DNA of 64,000 nt from Cognatundibacterium luofuense (GCF_018139685.1 NZ_JAGSPN010000013.1:1-64000), one strand, 5' to 3'; shown: positions 19,901 through 28,557, numbered from the stretch's first letter. Made by a program: numbers and translations. The notes: a model not told the origin generated them from the letters alone.

Positions 19901-20091
19901 TGTTGCTCCACTTCTTCCGCCGCCAGACCATTCACCTGTGTCACGACTTGCGACGTAGTGTCGGCAATATCCGGATAAGCTTCCAGCGGTAACTGATTCC
20001 ATGCAAACCAGCCATAAGCGGCAACCAGCAAAAACACCAGCGCGACGATACCGCGCCGGTTAAAACACAGGGTAACGAGACGATCAATCAT
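16972..20091 (-). CDS. Heavy-metal efflux RND pump (CzcA/CusA family)
   Basis: 1039 residues, the usual length. Inner-membrane proton antiporter of a tripartite pump. Twelve membrane segments flank two large periplasmic loops. HME-family marks are the N-terminal FNRRGIVALVFLLVAAYG, PLEAYPDIADTTSQVVTQ, GLAAEEVEQQITIPLER and the proton-relay motif DFGIIVDGAIVMMENI near residues 392-405, which carries the acidic residues of CzcA. The exact metal is not readable. It overlaps the adaptor gene stop by 8 bp and the outer-membrane gene by 4 bp. Expression is probably under the divergent two-component pair at 21403-23468. Confidence 0.92.
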   Translation of the reverse strand: MIDRLVTLCFNRRGIVALVFLLVAAYGWFAWNQLPLEAYPDIADTTSQVVTQVNGLAAEEVEQQITIPLERQIMGTPGMHIMRSKSTFGLSLITVVFKDGADDYWSRQRLQERISTVALPYGAQPGLDPLTSPIGEIFRYTLVSKTRSLRELSELQLWKVIPRLKQVSGVVDVANFGGITTQFMLELDPAALSKYNVSLNQITAAINANNANAGGSVLTRGEQGMVVRGVGLIRNLDDLGNIVITQKAGVPVLLRDLGQVTYGHQERHGVLGIDHNPDSVEGITLLLKNENPSRVMAGVHEAVKELNEQILPKDVQVVPYMDRSNLVNATVSTVSHTLIEGIALVTLVLLLFLGSPRAAIIVAITIPVSLLIAFILMHHFKIPANLLSLGAIDFGIIVDGAIVMMENILRRREEEPDATLQGKDIMQSVRQVTRPVFFGILVIIIAYLPLFAFQRIEYKLFSPMAYAVGFALLGALLVALLLIPGLSYMALKKPLKIFHNPVLEWLKPRYGQVLNWLVGRSRVVTGIFIATLAAVIVSGATIGRDFLPYLDEGSIWLQVTLPPGIALDKATRMADALREATLEFPEVNHVVTQLGRNDDGTDPFTPSHIETAVTLHPYSEWKSGLTKQELIAKMAERFKKLPGTQVGFSQPMIDGVLDKLAGAHSDLVVKVMGNDFRETRRIANDVVRTLSAVPGAEDVIIDQEPPLPQLKVDVDRLAAARLGINVADVMSLIQTGIGGAPVTQVFIDERSYNIAARFKNTMVNSPEAIGHLTLITPSNAQIPLSQVARISFAEGETTITREMGKRHLTVRLNLRNRDLAGFLDDAHAAIEKQVQYDHSRFSIHWGGQFENQQRAQARLAMILPMVLALMFVLLFGEFKNLRQPALILSAVPLATLGGLCALHLRDMTLNVSSAVGFIALFGVAVLNAIIMISNLNRWSKQTDISLKEAVIHAASERLRPVLTTATVAALGLIPAAMAHGLGSDVQRPLATVVVGGLITATALTLIVLPALYYMIESGVRNRKKVAEQPVQFDASEGEA

Positions 20092-21241
20092 TGAAAATCA
20101 CCCCGTCTTTCAGCAATACTCGCTCACCGGCTTTAAGGCCGCTCAATACTTCAAAACGACCGTTATTCACCGGGCCGACCGTTACTTCCCGCGCGGCCAG
20201 TTCACGCGGCGCGACTTCGACAAATACTTTGCTGGCAAAACCCTGCTGCACAACTGCCGTCGCGGGAACCAGTAAGCCCTGATGGGCACCGGTACTCAGC
20301 TCGGCTTTGGCAAACATGCCGGGTTTCAGCTTTTTATCGGTATTGATTAAGGGAATGCGGACTTTGACTGAGCGCGTATCAGGGTCCAGCACATCACCGA
20401 TGTACTGGACTTTCGCCTGCACCGGTTCTGCAAAAGCGTCAAAACGAATCGTTACGCTCTGCCCTTCGGCCAGTAAGGCAAGATCTTTCTCTTTAGCCGA
20501 TGCGGTGACAAACACTTTGGACAAATCCGCGATACTCATCAGCGGCTGGTTCACATCATTCCAGTAAGCGCCCGGCGCTGCATTCAGCTCGACCACGCGA
20601 CCGGCAGACGGTGCACGTACCACCAGCTGATGACCCGGCAATATATCACCGGCGCTTTGTGCTTTTGCACCCAGCAATCCCAGACGCGCCTCAGCGCGAC
20701 TCAGTTCTGCCTGTGCCTGCGCCACATCGCTTTGTGCCTGCTCCAGATCGCGTTTAGTACCGACATCGGCTTTATCCATCGCTTGCTGACGTTCTAACTG
20801 GCGCTTGCTCAGATTCAGCGCAGCCCGTGCTTTTTCCTGATCACTTAGCGCCTGTGCCAGATCAGCTGAATCAATCGTCAACAGCACATCACCGGCTTTG
20901 ACGATGTCACCAGCCTGTTTGCGCACGCTGGTAATCCGGCCTGCCAGTGGCGTCATGATTTTCACAAAACGTAAAGGATCTGCTTCCACCACCGCTGGCA
21001 ATTGCAAAGGCAATGCCACTTCCTGTGGCTGTACTGCGGCAATCTGCAACGATTTTTCCAGTGCGGACTTGGCGGCGATCAGAATATGGCCATCCGCATT
21101 ACGGGTATAGCCTTCTGCCTGAGCAGGTTTGTTATCTGCGGTTGCGGTCCGGTTTGCCAGCAGCCACCCGCTGCCACCCAGTACGGTAAAACTCAGTATG
21201 CCAGCCAGTAAGCGGCGGGGATGGATGGATTTTCTGATCAT
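20084..21241 (-). CDS. RND periplasmic adaptor (membrane fusion protein, CzcB/CusB-like)
   Basis: 385 residues. N-terminal membrane anchor (LAGILSFTVLGGSGWLLA), then the membrane-fusion order: beta strands with VVEADPLRFVKIMTPLAGRI, first lipoyl half KQAGDIVKAGDVLLTIDSADL, an alpha hairpin (residues about 130-200, coiled coil, KRDLEQAQSDVAQAQAELS), second lipoyl half VVRAPSAGRVVELNAAPG, beta barrel (TRSVKVRIPLINTDKKLKPG) and membrane-proximal domain ending GLKAGERVLLKDG. It links the pump to the outer-membrane channel. First gene of the efflux operon. It has no His-rich metal-binding N-terminus as found in CzcB. Confidence 0.92.
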   Translation of the reverse strand: MIRKSIHPRRLLAGILSFTVLGGSGWLLANRTATADNKPAQAEGYTRNADGHILIAAKSALEKSLQIAAVQPQEVALPLQLPAVVEADPLRFVKIMTPLAGRITSVRKQAGDIVKAGDVLLTIDSADLAQALSDQEKARAALNLSKRQLERQQAMDKADVGTKRDLEQAQSDVAQAQAELSRAEARLGLLGAKAQSAGDILPGHQLVVRAPSAGRVVELNAAPGAYWNDVNQPLMSIADLSKVFVTASAKEKDLALLAEGQSVTIRFDAFAEPVQAKVQYIGDVLDPDTRSVKVRIPLINTDKKLKPGMFAKAELSTGAHQGLLVPATAVVQQGFASKVFVEVAPRELAAREVTVGPVNNGRFEVLSGLKAGERVLLKDGVIFND

Positions 21242-21402
21242 AATGCAGCCCTTTCTTTGCGACGAACAAGGATGTACACCCTGTCAACGGGCGCTATCGT
21301 AGGCAATCTTGCTGCGCTGCACACCTGAATCTTTTTTCAGGAAACGCAGGCTGTTCAGCAGCACTGCTATACTGCTCAGCATAGAAATTCCGGAGGCACA
21401 CC
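21242..21402. promoter_or_regulatory. Divergent promoter region between RND operon and two-component system
   Basis: 161 bp between divergent start codons. Near the right side CAGCAG-N10-CTGCTCAG forms an imperfect dyad around TATACT, a plausible -10 element for the regulator gene; GGAGG precedes the ATG at 21403. Autoregulation by the response regulator is inferred. Confidence 0.5.
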
Positions 21403-22074
21403 ATGCGTATCCTGCTGGTAGAGGATGATCTGAAAGCCGCACGATTGCTGGTCAATGGCTTACAGGAAGAAAACTGGCACGTCGATCACTGCCCCAGTGC
21501 AGAAGAAGCGGAACAGCAAATTTCGCAGGGATATGATTTACTGATTCTGGACTGGAATCTGCCCGGCATGGATGGAATGCTGCTTTGCAGCAAGCTGCGT
21601 AGTACCGGTGTTTCAACACCGGTACTGATGCTGACAGCACGCGACGCGCTGCAGGATAAAGTACAGGGTTTGCGTCAGGGTGCAGATGACTATCTGGTGA
21701 AACCCTACGCGTTTGAAGAATTACTGGCCAGAATTGAAGCCTTGCGCCGCCGTGCGGAATTGCAACCGGCTCCGGTATTGCAAGCCTTCGATTTGAGCCT
21801 GCATTTACAAACCCATACCGCTGTGCGCGCCGGACAGGAAATTGAACTGACCCGCAAAGAGTTCGCATTACTGGAATTTTTTATCCGCCAGCAGGGAATA
21901 TTAATCAGCCGTCATCAACTGGCAGAACATGTCTGGAAAGCAGATCTGATTGCGATTGATAATCTGATCGATGTGCATATTAAAAATCTGCGCAAAAAAA
22001 TTGACTTGCCCGGCTGTGAACCGCTGATACAAACCGTGCGCGGACAGGGTTTTGTGTTCGCACTACCGGAGTAA
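21403..22074 (+). CDS. OmpR-family response regulator of the efflux operon
   Basis: 223 residues. Receiver domain with acidic pair VEDD, phospho-acceptor Asp in LLILDWNLPGMDG (about residue 51), LMLTARD and the Lys of DYLVKPYAFEELLARI. The C-terminal winged-helix domain has LTRKEFALLEFFIRQQGILISR and IDVHIKNLRKKID followed by IQTVRGQGFVF. Similar to CzcR/CopR/IrlR regulators that control metal efflux. It is divergent from the RND operon and its stop is 2 bp before the kinase start. Confidence 0.93.
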   Translation: MRILLVEDDLKAARLLVNGLQEENWHVDHCPSAEEAEQQISQGYDLLILDWNLPGMDGMLLCSKLRSTGVSTPVLMLTARDALQDKVQGLRQGADDYLVKPYAFEELLARIEALRRRAELQPAPVLQAFDLSLHLQTHTAVRAGQEIELTRKEFALLEFFIRQQGILISRHQLAEHVWKADLIAIDNLIDVHIKNLRKKIDLPGCEPLIQTVRGQGFVFALPE

Positions 22075-22076
22075 AC

Positions 22077-23468
22077 ATGCTTTCTTTCCGCCAGCGACTT
22101 GCCGTGATACACAGCGCCGCGATTACCGCCATCGTGGCTTGCGCGGCATTTGCCACGTGGTGGGGCTTATCGCATGAAATGAATCAGCAATTAGATCAGG
22201 CATTGCTGGCGATTGCAGATGCTGAAGTTTCGGTACTCAACAGTGCGCCGGATCAACCGGTGCGCGTGCATGATCAGCAAACCGGTAAAGCGCCGCCTTC
22301 GCTGGTACGACTGGACCGGCTGGTGCAAATTGCCCTGCGTGATGGCACCGTGATCGCTAAAAGCCAGAATCTGGGCGACGCCGATTTACCGCTGACCAAA
22401 GATATTCTGCAGCAGACAGCCACGAATGAAACCGCGCTGATCACGATTGATAATTTTGGTGAAGAACCTTTGCGGATGATTGCCGTACCGGTACACGCCA
22501 GTGGCAAAAATTACATCGTGCAGGTTGCCGGTTCACTGGATGACACGGTGCGTATCGTGGATTATGCCACCGGTTTATTCAGTATTCTTGCGGTGGTGCT
22601 GGTGGCGGCGGTGGTGCTGGTGGCAAACAGCATGACGAAAAAAGTCTTTATGGCGATTGAAGATATTGCGAGTCAGGCAGATCGCATCGGCGATGCGAAT
22701 CTGAGTGAACGGCTTGCACAATCCTCGGACGCCGACGAAATCGCGCATCTGACCGGTACGCTGAATCAAATGCTGGCGCGGCTGGAAAATGCGTTTCTGA
22801 TCGAGCGTCGCTTTACTGCCGATGCCTCGCACGAAATGCGCTCACCGCTGACACGCTTACGCGCTGAAATCGACATTTGTCTGCGCCGCGAGCGCAGTCC
22901 GGAAGCCTACCGCGAAACCCTGCGCTCTTGTCTGGACGAAGTCTGCGGCATTACCAGCATGGTGGAAGAATTGCTGTTACTGGCGCGTATCGAAAGCGGT
23001 CAGGAAGATGATACCGGTGCACAGTGCAATGTGCAGCAATTGCTGGAAGCAGTTGCCAGCGCACACCGTAGCGCTGCCGATGCGAAGCAAATTCAGTTGG
23101 TGCTTGATAGCGCACCGCCTGTTGAAATCCGTTTATCTGAACGTGCAGGCAAACTGATACTGAATAATTTTATTGAGAATGCGCTGAAATTTACCGGCCA
23201 CGGTGGTGAAATCCGGCTGTCTGCAAGCATAGCCGGAAAACAGTTGCAGATCCGCGTACAGGACAGCGGCCCCGGCATCGCAGAACAGGATCTGCCGCAT
23301 ATTTTTGAACGCTTTTATCGCGGGCAACAGGCTAAATCCAGCGGCATTACCGGTGCCGGACTGGGTTTATCTCTGGTGCAGCACATCGCCAGCCGCGCCG
23401 GAGCCAGCGTCGTGGCGGCGAATACCGGTTCCGGTGCGGTGTTCACCCTGCAAGTCGCACTGGTCTGA
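22077..23468 (+). CDS. Sensor histidine kinase paired with the OmpR regulator
   Basis: 463 residues. Two membrane segments (about 10-30 and 160-185) enclose a periplasmic domain of about 130 residues; a HAMP domain follows, then the phospho-acceptor box FTADASHEMRSPLTRLRAE (His near 250), N box LILNNFIENALKF, G1 VQDSGPGIAEQDL and G2 GAGLGLSLV. CzcS/CopS-like. It should sense a periplasmic metal or envelope signal and phosphorylate the upstream regulator. The periplasmic part shows no obvious His/Cys cluster, so the ligand is not evident. Confidence 0.92.
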   Translation: MLSFRQRLAVIHSAAITAIVACAAFATWWGLSHEMNQQLDQALLAIADAEVSVLNSAPDQPVRVHDQQTGKAPPSLVRLDRLVQIALRDGTVIAKSQNLGDADLPLTKDILQQTATNETALITIDNFGEEPLRMIAVPVHASGKNYIVQVAGSLDDTVRIVDYATGLFSILAVVLVAAVVLVANSMTKKVFMAIEDIASQADRIGDANLSERLAQSSDADEIAHLTGTLNQMLARLENAFLIERRFTADASHEMRSPLTRLRAEIDICLRRERSPEAYRETLRSCLDEVCGITSMVEELLLLARIESGQEDDTGAQCNVQQLLEAVASAHRSAADAKQIQLVLDSAPPVEIRLSERAGKLILNNFIENALKFTGHGGEIRLSASIAGKQLQIRVQDSGPGIAEQDLPHIFERFYRGQQAKSSGITGAGLGLSLVQHIASRAGASVVAANTGSGAVFTLQVALV

Positions 23469-23532
23469 ATTTCCGAATCTTCGGAATCTTACGGAATTTC
23501 TGTATTTCGCTGATCCAGTGTCCGCGAAACCC

Positions 23533-23576
23533 CTGTTTCAGCCCTGTTGCAGCTCCATTTCAGCCCTATTTGAGCC
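23533..23576 (+). repeat. Four 11-bp tandem repeats
   Basis: CTGTTTCAGCC, CTGTTGCAGCT, CCATTTCAGCC, CTATTTGAGCC in direct succession, about one helical turn each, in the 242-bp gap before the mgtC-like gene. A TTCCGAA-TC-TTCGGAA dyad lies just upstream, right after the kinase stop. Function unknown. Confidence 0.6.
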
Positions 23577-23710
23577 CTGCTCGCTGAAACCGCACTTTCA
23601 TCGTGCGGACACAAATGCTGCCGACAATCTGCAGCAGCTAAAACATATTTCGACAATTCACGCCAACTCCCGGCGCTGAAAAAACACGCCTGACGCTTTA
23701 CGGAGGACAC

Positions 23711-24427
23711 ATGGAAGCCTTACACAACATCAATCTGATATCGTTTCTGGATACCATGATCAGCCTGACAACCGCCTTCATACTCGGCGGGCTGATCGGC
23801 TATGAACGCCAGATACGCCAGCGCACCGCAGGTTTGCGCACCAATGTACTGGTCGCAGTTGGTGCTGCGGTATTTGTGGATATGGCAAACCGGCTCGAAG
23901 GCCATGAAGGTGCGGTACATGTGATCGCCTATGTGGTATCCGGCATCGGTTTCCTTGGCGCGGGCGCCATCATGCGTGAAGATGGCAATGTTCGTGGCCT
24001 GAATACCGCCGCAACTTTGTGGGGTTCCGCTGCTGTGGGCGCAGCCGCCGGTGCGGATCTGATTATGGAAGCGATTGCGGCCACGCTGTTTGTGCTGGCG
24101 GCAAATACGCTGCTGCGCCCGATTGTGAACCGCATTAACCGTCAGCCGATGGAAGGTGCGGATGTGGAAGTCACCAATACGGTCTATATTATTGCGTCCA
24201 GAACGCATCAGAAATGGATACTGGCCTTTTTATCGAAAGCGCTGGAACAGGCGAATTATCCTATCCGCGATCTGGAAATCCATGCTTTCGGTGATGAAGA
24301 TATCGAGATTGAAGCAACGCTGATGGCCACTTCCGTCGATGCTGAAGAACTGGATAAAATCGTCGCCAGCCTTTCCGAACAAGCGGCCGTCCGGCAAGCG
24401 TTCTGGAGCCCGAGTACCTCTGAATAA
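23711..24427 (+). CDS. MgtC/SapB family membrane protein
   Basis: 238 residues. Begins 9 bp after GGAGG. The N-terminal half has four to five membrane segments with the family motifs GGLIGYERQIRQRTAGLRTN, VSGIGFLGAGAIMRE and GLNTAATLWGSAAVGAAAG, including the conserved Arg/Asp-type charged residues. The C-terminal half (from about 155) is a cytosolic ACT-like domain. MgtC proteins affect Mg2+ homeostasis, ATP synthase and intracellular survival; they are not transporters themselves. The downstream gene starts 12 bp after its stop, so they may be co-transcribed. Confidence 0.92.
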   Translation: MEALHNINLISFLDTMISLTTAFILGGLIGYERQIRQRTAGLRTNVLVAVGAAVFVDMANRLEGHEGAVHVIAYVVSGIGFLGAGAIMREDGNVRGLNTAATLWGSAAVGAAAGADLIMEAIAATLFVLAANTLLRPIVNRINRQPMEGADVEVTNTVYIIASRTHQKWILAFLSKALEQANYPIRDLEIHAFGDEDIEIEATLMATSVDAEELDKIVASLSEQAAVRQAFWSPSTSE

Positions 24428-24439
24428 GGAAGCAACCCG

Positions 24440-25075
24440 ATGCGTATCAGCCTCTTCGTCAGCACCCTGCTGTTTGCGCTGCACATTAATGCCAGTGCTG
24501 CCAGCAATGAAACCTGCTGTGGCCCGGTCAGCGCCAAAGGTGCGCAGTTAGCGGAACAGTTGCAGAACAGCGGTGTAGAACGACTATGGCTGGCCGGAAA
24601 GCACGTAGACTGGGAAAGCGGCGAGCCGGATCAGGGCGACAAACCGGCAAAGTCGCATTGCAGTGCATTTGCGGCCGCGTTTGCAAAAAAGCTGGATGTA
24701 TATCTGCTGCGTCCGCCGCAACATTCACAGGTATTACTGGCGTCGGCACAAGTCCTGTGGCTGCAAACGGAAGCCGCCCGTGCCGCTGGCTGGCGGCCTG
24801 TAGCCGATGGGCGCAGCGCGCAGACGCTGGCGAATCAGGGGCAACTGGTTGTTGCCGGTTTTCAAAGCCCCGACCCGCATAAACCCGGCCATATCGCAAT
24901 CGTGCGTCCGGCGGAACTCAGCGAGCAAAGCCTGAAGGAAGATGGCCCGCGCCTGACACAGGCCGGACAAAAAAATTACCTGTCCACCAACGCCCGCATC
25001 GCGTTTCGCTACCACCCGGGCGCATGGCCGGACGGGATTCGTTATTTTGTGTTTGACGGCAAGTCCGCACCGTAA
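24440..25075 (+). CDS. Exported papain-like (NlpC/CHAP-like) protein of unknown function
   Basis: 211 residues with a signal peptide (MRISLFVSTLLFALHINASA, then ASNETCCGP). The mature part has a Cys in KSHCSAFAAAFAKKL at the head of a helix, and a His in PHKPGHIAIVRP in a strand, followed by polar residues. This Cys-helix, His-strand order is that of NlpC/P60, CHAP and related papain-fold amidases/peptidases acting on peptidoglycan. The assignment is inference from motif order, not from family recognition. It follows mgtC by 12 bp. A copy of the 90-bp repeat lies about 100 bp downstream. Confidence 0.65.
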   Translation: MRISLFVSTLLFALHINASAASNETCCGPVSAKGAQLAEQLQNSGVERLWLAGKHVDWESGEPDQGDKPAKSHCSAFAAAFAKKLDVYLLRPPQHSQVLLASAQVLWLQTEAARAAGWRPVADGRSAQTLANQGQLVVAGFQSPDPHKPGHIAIVRPAELSEQSLKEDGPRLTQAGQKNYLSTNARIAFRYHPGAWPDGIRYFVFDGKSAP

Positions 25076-25605
25076 TCACATGATCAAATGAACTCAACGT
25101 AGCGGTGCAGATTTTCCGGTTTTCCGGCTTAGTCCGGCATTTTTTATCGCTGCAGCAGCCGGAAGTTCGCGCTTTTTTGCCTCAAATGCGGACTTCAGCA
25201 CAGCCACCGCGCTGTCGTCGGCAGAAAGTCCGGACTTTCAACAAGACCACATGACGATTCTTGCATCATCAGACAAGCTGAATCGCGGGTTTTTCTCCCG
25301 TATCGCACTGTTTCTTCCGCTTTGTTCCCCGCCAGATACTTAAGTCGACCCCCGCGCTGCGCGTGGATCGGATGACGGACTTTAGGTCGCGCAAGCCATC
25401 ACAAATACAGACTGTTCTGTTAAACCCCGCAGAGCATGCTGACGATGTTGTTATTATGATTAGTATGATTTTTCGTATCGTCGGTTAAGGTATTATTCAT
25501 TCTGCATCTCCGACGACGTACAGCGCGTCGCATCAGCCGCATTCACGCTGCGGTACTCACACATCTTGCTTGTTTCTTTGACGTATTCACCGAATTGGCG
25601 GGTCT
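25076..25605. other. Gene-free region before the HD-GYP gene
   Basis: 530 bp without a credible gene. It holds one 90-bp repeat copy at 25181-25270 and, at about 25440-25500, an AT-rich stretch (TATTATGATTAGTATGATTTTT) likely to contain the HD-GYP promoter. Confidence 0.6.
25181..25270 (+). repeat. Dispersed ~90-bp repeat, copy D
   Basis: CTCAAATGCGGACTTCAGCA start, GTCGTCGGCAGAAAGTCCGG core, GACCACATGACGATTCTTGC end. CGGACTT and AAGTCCG within it form a 7-bp inverted repeat. Located about 100 bp after a stop codon. Confidence 0.9.
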
Positions 25606-28356
25606 ATGGTCAGTATTCACCGGTATTTGCAATATCAGCTGAGCGGACTGGTTTTGTTGATTGGTCTGGCATTCACCATGGGCGGTTATGCCTTCATGAG
25701 CCGCATGGCGGAAGATGATGCGGTGAAATCGCTGCGCTCCATGACTGGTGAGTCCGGTTATGTGCTGGATCAGTTGTTGCAGCCGCCGACCACGCTGCTG
25801 AAATTGCTGGTGAATGTACCGGACTTAAAAACCGGTAAGGAAGAAGACTGGATGCTGCGCCTGCCTGCGCAGGCATCGATTCTGCAGGATAACAAGATGC
25901 TGAGCAGCGTTTATGTTGCCGGGCCACAGGGGCAGTTTCTGTTATTACGCACCCTGCATTCTGACTGGGATCGTAAGCGCTTCGACGCACCGGCCAATGC
26001 GCAGTGGCTGGTTCAGTTGCAAAGGCTGCATCCGTCTGAGGGCGAAGATCAGGTCTGGGTGATTCTGGATGACAAGTTTCAGCTACTGGAACGCCGCCGT
26101 GTCAGTTCCTTCGCAGATTACGATCCGCGCACCCGTCCGTGGTATCAGGCCAGCCATGAAAAAGACGGCGTGCTCAGAACAGCAGCGTACACCTTTCATG
26201 CCACCGGTAAAACCGGCATTACCCTTGCCAAACATATGGGAAATGGCTGGGTGATGGGCATGGATATCCGCGTGGATTCGCTGGAAACAGAACTGACGCG
26301 ACTGGCGCAAGCGAACGCGGCGCACATTGCCTTGTTTGAATATTCCGGCGCCATCGTATCAGCTGACCGGCAGGACGCCAGCATGACCGAGTTTCTGAAA
26401 GGCATGGTGCATGCATCGGCTGCTTCTGCATCGCAAAGTTTTGACTGGTTGTTTGATCACAAAGGTGAATCGTGGTGGGTGGGCACGGCAGATATTCATA
26501 TTGAGAATTATGAAGGTCTGAAACTGCATGTCGCCGTACCAAAAGATAAGTTACTGGCGAAACCACGGCAATTGCGGAATACCCTGCTGGCGGTGACTTT
26601 ACTGATCACTTTTCTGACGCTGCTGATCACCCGCCGGACCGCGATGCGCATCTCCTCAGTGTTTCAAACGCTGGCAGAGCGTGCTGACGCGCTGATTCAC
26701 TTTGATTTCAAAGCCTTCGCCAGCACCAAAACCATCATTACTGAAATTGCGCAGCTGGAAGCCGGACTGGAGCAAACCCGCACCACCACCTCGGATTTTT
26801 TGCGTTTGCTGGAAAAGGTGTCACGCGAAGCCGATCCGGAAAAACTTTTACCACTGGTGCTGGAAGAAACCACCAAAGTTGCGCAGGGCGAATCATCGTG
26901 GTTGTATATCCATGATGGCAGCGAGTGGCAATTGCGGGCTGAACGCGGCCCCGGCAATGAATACGACTGGCTGAATACCTGGCTGGCAATGCCGCAAACT
27001 GCGCGCAGCGCCATGGTGCAAAGCCAGTCCGCCACCGGACATTACGCGCTGATGCTGCCACTGCAGGGACGGCGCGGGCAATTGCTGGGCTTACTGGTGA
27101 TAGACCGCCAGTCCCCGTTCAGCGAACAGCATCAGAATTTTGTGGAAACTTTGTCCGGCTTCGCGGCTTTATCGCTGGAATCGCGCGAAGCGATCGCCCA
27201 GCAAAAGCAATTGTTTGAATCTTTTATCAAATTGCTGGCGGAAGCAGTCGATGCCAAAAGTCCGCATACCGGCGGACACTGCCACCGGGTGCCGGTACTG
27301 ACTGAATGGCTGGTGGAACTGGCCGCGACCAGCGATGCGCCTTGCGTTGCCGGTTTTCAGCTGAATGAAGAATTGCGTGAAGCGGTGCATATCGCCGCCT
27401 GGCTGCACGACTGCGGCAAAGTGGTGACGCCGGAATATGTGGTCGACAAAGCCACCAAACTGGAAACCCTGTACGACCGCATCCATGAAATCCGGATGCG
27501 GTTTGAGGTCTGCAAACGCGAGACTGAACTGGCCGCCTGGCGCAGCGCCTTTCCGCAAGGTTTGCCAGCGGATGCTTCAGCACAAGTAAGGGCTGCGCTG
27601 GACGCCATCGACCAAGACTTTGCATTTGTGGCGGAAAGTAATCTCGGCAGCGAATACATGTCACCGGAAGCCATCCAGCGTTTGCGCCAGATTGCCGCCC
27701 GCACATGGACGCGCACGCTGGATGACAGGCTGGGCATTTCGCGTGAGGAATCCGACCGCCGCGCGATGCTGGCACCAGTGGCATTGCCGGTACAGGAAGC
27801 TTTACTGAGCGATCAGCCGTATCACAAAATCCCGCGTCCACCCGGACAGGCATTTTCCGGCGACAACCCGTGGGGATTCAGTATGCAGGTGCCGGAATAT
27901 TTGTATGATCGCGGCGAATTACGGAATTTATCGGTAGAACGCGGCACGCTGACCGACGAAGAACGCTATAAGATCAATGAGCACATCGTTCTGACCATCA
28001 AAATGCTGGAAGCACTGCCATTTCCGCGCCATTTGAGTAAGGTGCCGGAAATCGCCGGCAGCCACCATGAACGCATAGACGGAAAGGGTTACCCGCGCGC
28101 CGTTGCGGCCGGATCGCTGAGCATTCCGGCCCGTATGATGGCAATCGCTGATGTGTTTGAAGCCTTAACCGCACCGGACCGCCCTTACAAATCCGGAAAA
28201 CCGATCGCGGAAGCACTGGATATCATGCGCAAAATGGCTGCCGGCGGCCATCTGGACAAGGATTTATTCGAGGTACTCGCGCAATCCGGCATTCCGTCGC
28301 GCTACGCAGAAACCTTCCTGAATGCGTCTGCACATACCGGCGGCGCGCTGCAATAA
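25606..28356 (+). CDS. Membrane sensor with Cache, GAF and HD-GYP domains
   Basis: 916 residues. A membrane segment (GLVLLIGLAFTMGGYAFM), a periplasmic dCACHE-like domain (about 35-325, with RTRPWYQASHEKDGVL), a second membrane segment (NTLLAVTLLITFLTLLI), a short HAMP-like linker, a GAF-like domain (about 400-530), then HD-GYP. The phosphodiesterase motifs are LHDCGKVVTPEYVVDKATKL (HD near 601-602) and HHERIDGKGYP (GYP near 827-829), followed by IADVFEALTAPDRPYK. HD-GYP proteins degrade cyclic di-GMP. About 165 residues are inserted between HD and the usual TDEERYKINEHI helix. Start ATG follows GGCGGG. Confidence 0.9.
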   Translation: MVSIHRYLQYQLSGLVLLIGLAFTMGGYAFMSRMAEDDAVKSLRSMTGESGYVLDQLLQPPTTLLKLLVNVPDLKTGKEEDWMLRLPAQASILQDNKMLSSVYVAGPQGQFLLLRTLHSDWDRKRFDAPANAQWLVQLQRLHPSEGEDQVWVILDDKFQLLERRRVSSFADYDPRTRPWYQASHEKDGVLRTAAYTFHATGKTGITLAKHMGNGWVMGMDIRVDSLETELTRLAQANAAHIALFEYSGAIVSADRQDASMTEFLKGMVHASAASASQSFDWLFDHKGESWWVGTADIHIENYEGLKLHVAVPKDKLLAKPRQLRNTLLAVTLLITFLTLLITRRTAMRISSVFQTLAERADALIHFDFKAFASTKTIITEIAQLEAGLEQTRTTTSDFLRLLEKVSREADPEKLLPLVLEETTKVAQGESSWLYIHDGSEWQLRAERGPGNEYDWLNTWLAMPQTARSAMVQSQSATGHYALMLPLQGRRGQLLGLLVIDRQSPFSEQHQNFVETLSGFAALSLESREAIAQQKQLFESFIKLLAEAVDAKSPHTGGHCHRVPVLTEWLVELAATSDAPCVAGFQLNEELREAVHIAAWLHDCGKVVTPEYVVDKATKLETLYDRIHEIRMRFEVCKRETELAAWRSAFPQGLPADASAQVRAALDAIDQDFAFVAESNLGSEYMSPEAIQRLRQIAARTWTRTLDDRLGISREESDRRAMLAPVALPVQEALLSDQPYHKIPRPPGQAFSGDNPWGFSMQVPEYLYDRGELRNLSVERGTLTDEERYKINEHIVLTIKMLEALPFPRHLSKVPEIAGSHHERIDGKGYPRAVAAGSLSIPARMMAIADVFEALTAPDRPYKSGKPIAEALDIMRKMAAGGHLDKDLFEVLAQSGIPSRYAETFLNASAHTGGALQ

Positions 28357-28370
28357 GTCTGTGACGATGT

Positions 28371-28400
28371 GCTGGCTGTAGCTGGCTGTAGCTGGCTGGC
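28371..28400 (+). repeat. 10-bp tandem repeat
   Basis: GCTGGCTGTA twice, then GCTGGCTGGC. Three units just after the HD-GYP stop codon, before a 90-bp repeat copy. Confidence 0.6.
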
Positions 28401-28467
28401 TGACTGCATTCGGGTTGAATGATCAGCCGTTTCGCTGTCCGTCCGCCTGAAAATAGCCGGATTCAGG

Positions 28468-28557
28468 CTCAAATGCGGACTTCAGCACAGCAATCCCGCT
28501 GTCGTCGGCAGAAAGTCCGGGCTTTCAAAAAGACCACATGACGACTTTTGCACAATC
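28468..28557 (+). repeat. Dispersed ~90-bp repeat, copy E
   Basis: CTCAAATGCGGACTTCAGCA start, GTCGTCGGCAGAAAGTCCGG core, CATGACGACTTTTGCACAAT end. It lies between the convergent 3' ends of the HD-GYP gene and the next exported gene. Its two ends are imperfect direct repeats (ACTTCAGCACAGCAATC and ACTTTTGCACAATC). Confidence 0.9.
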
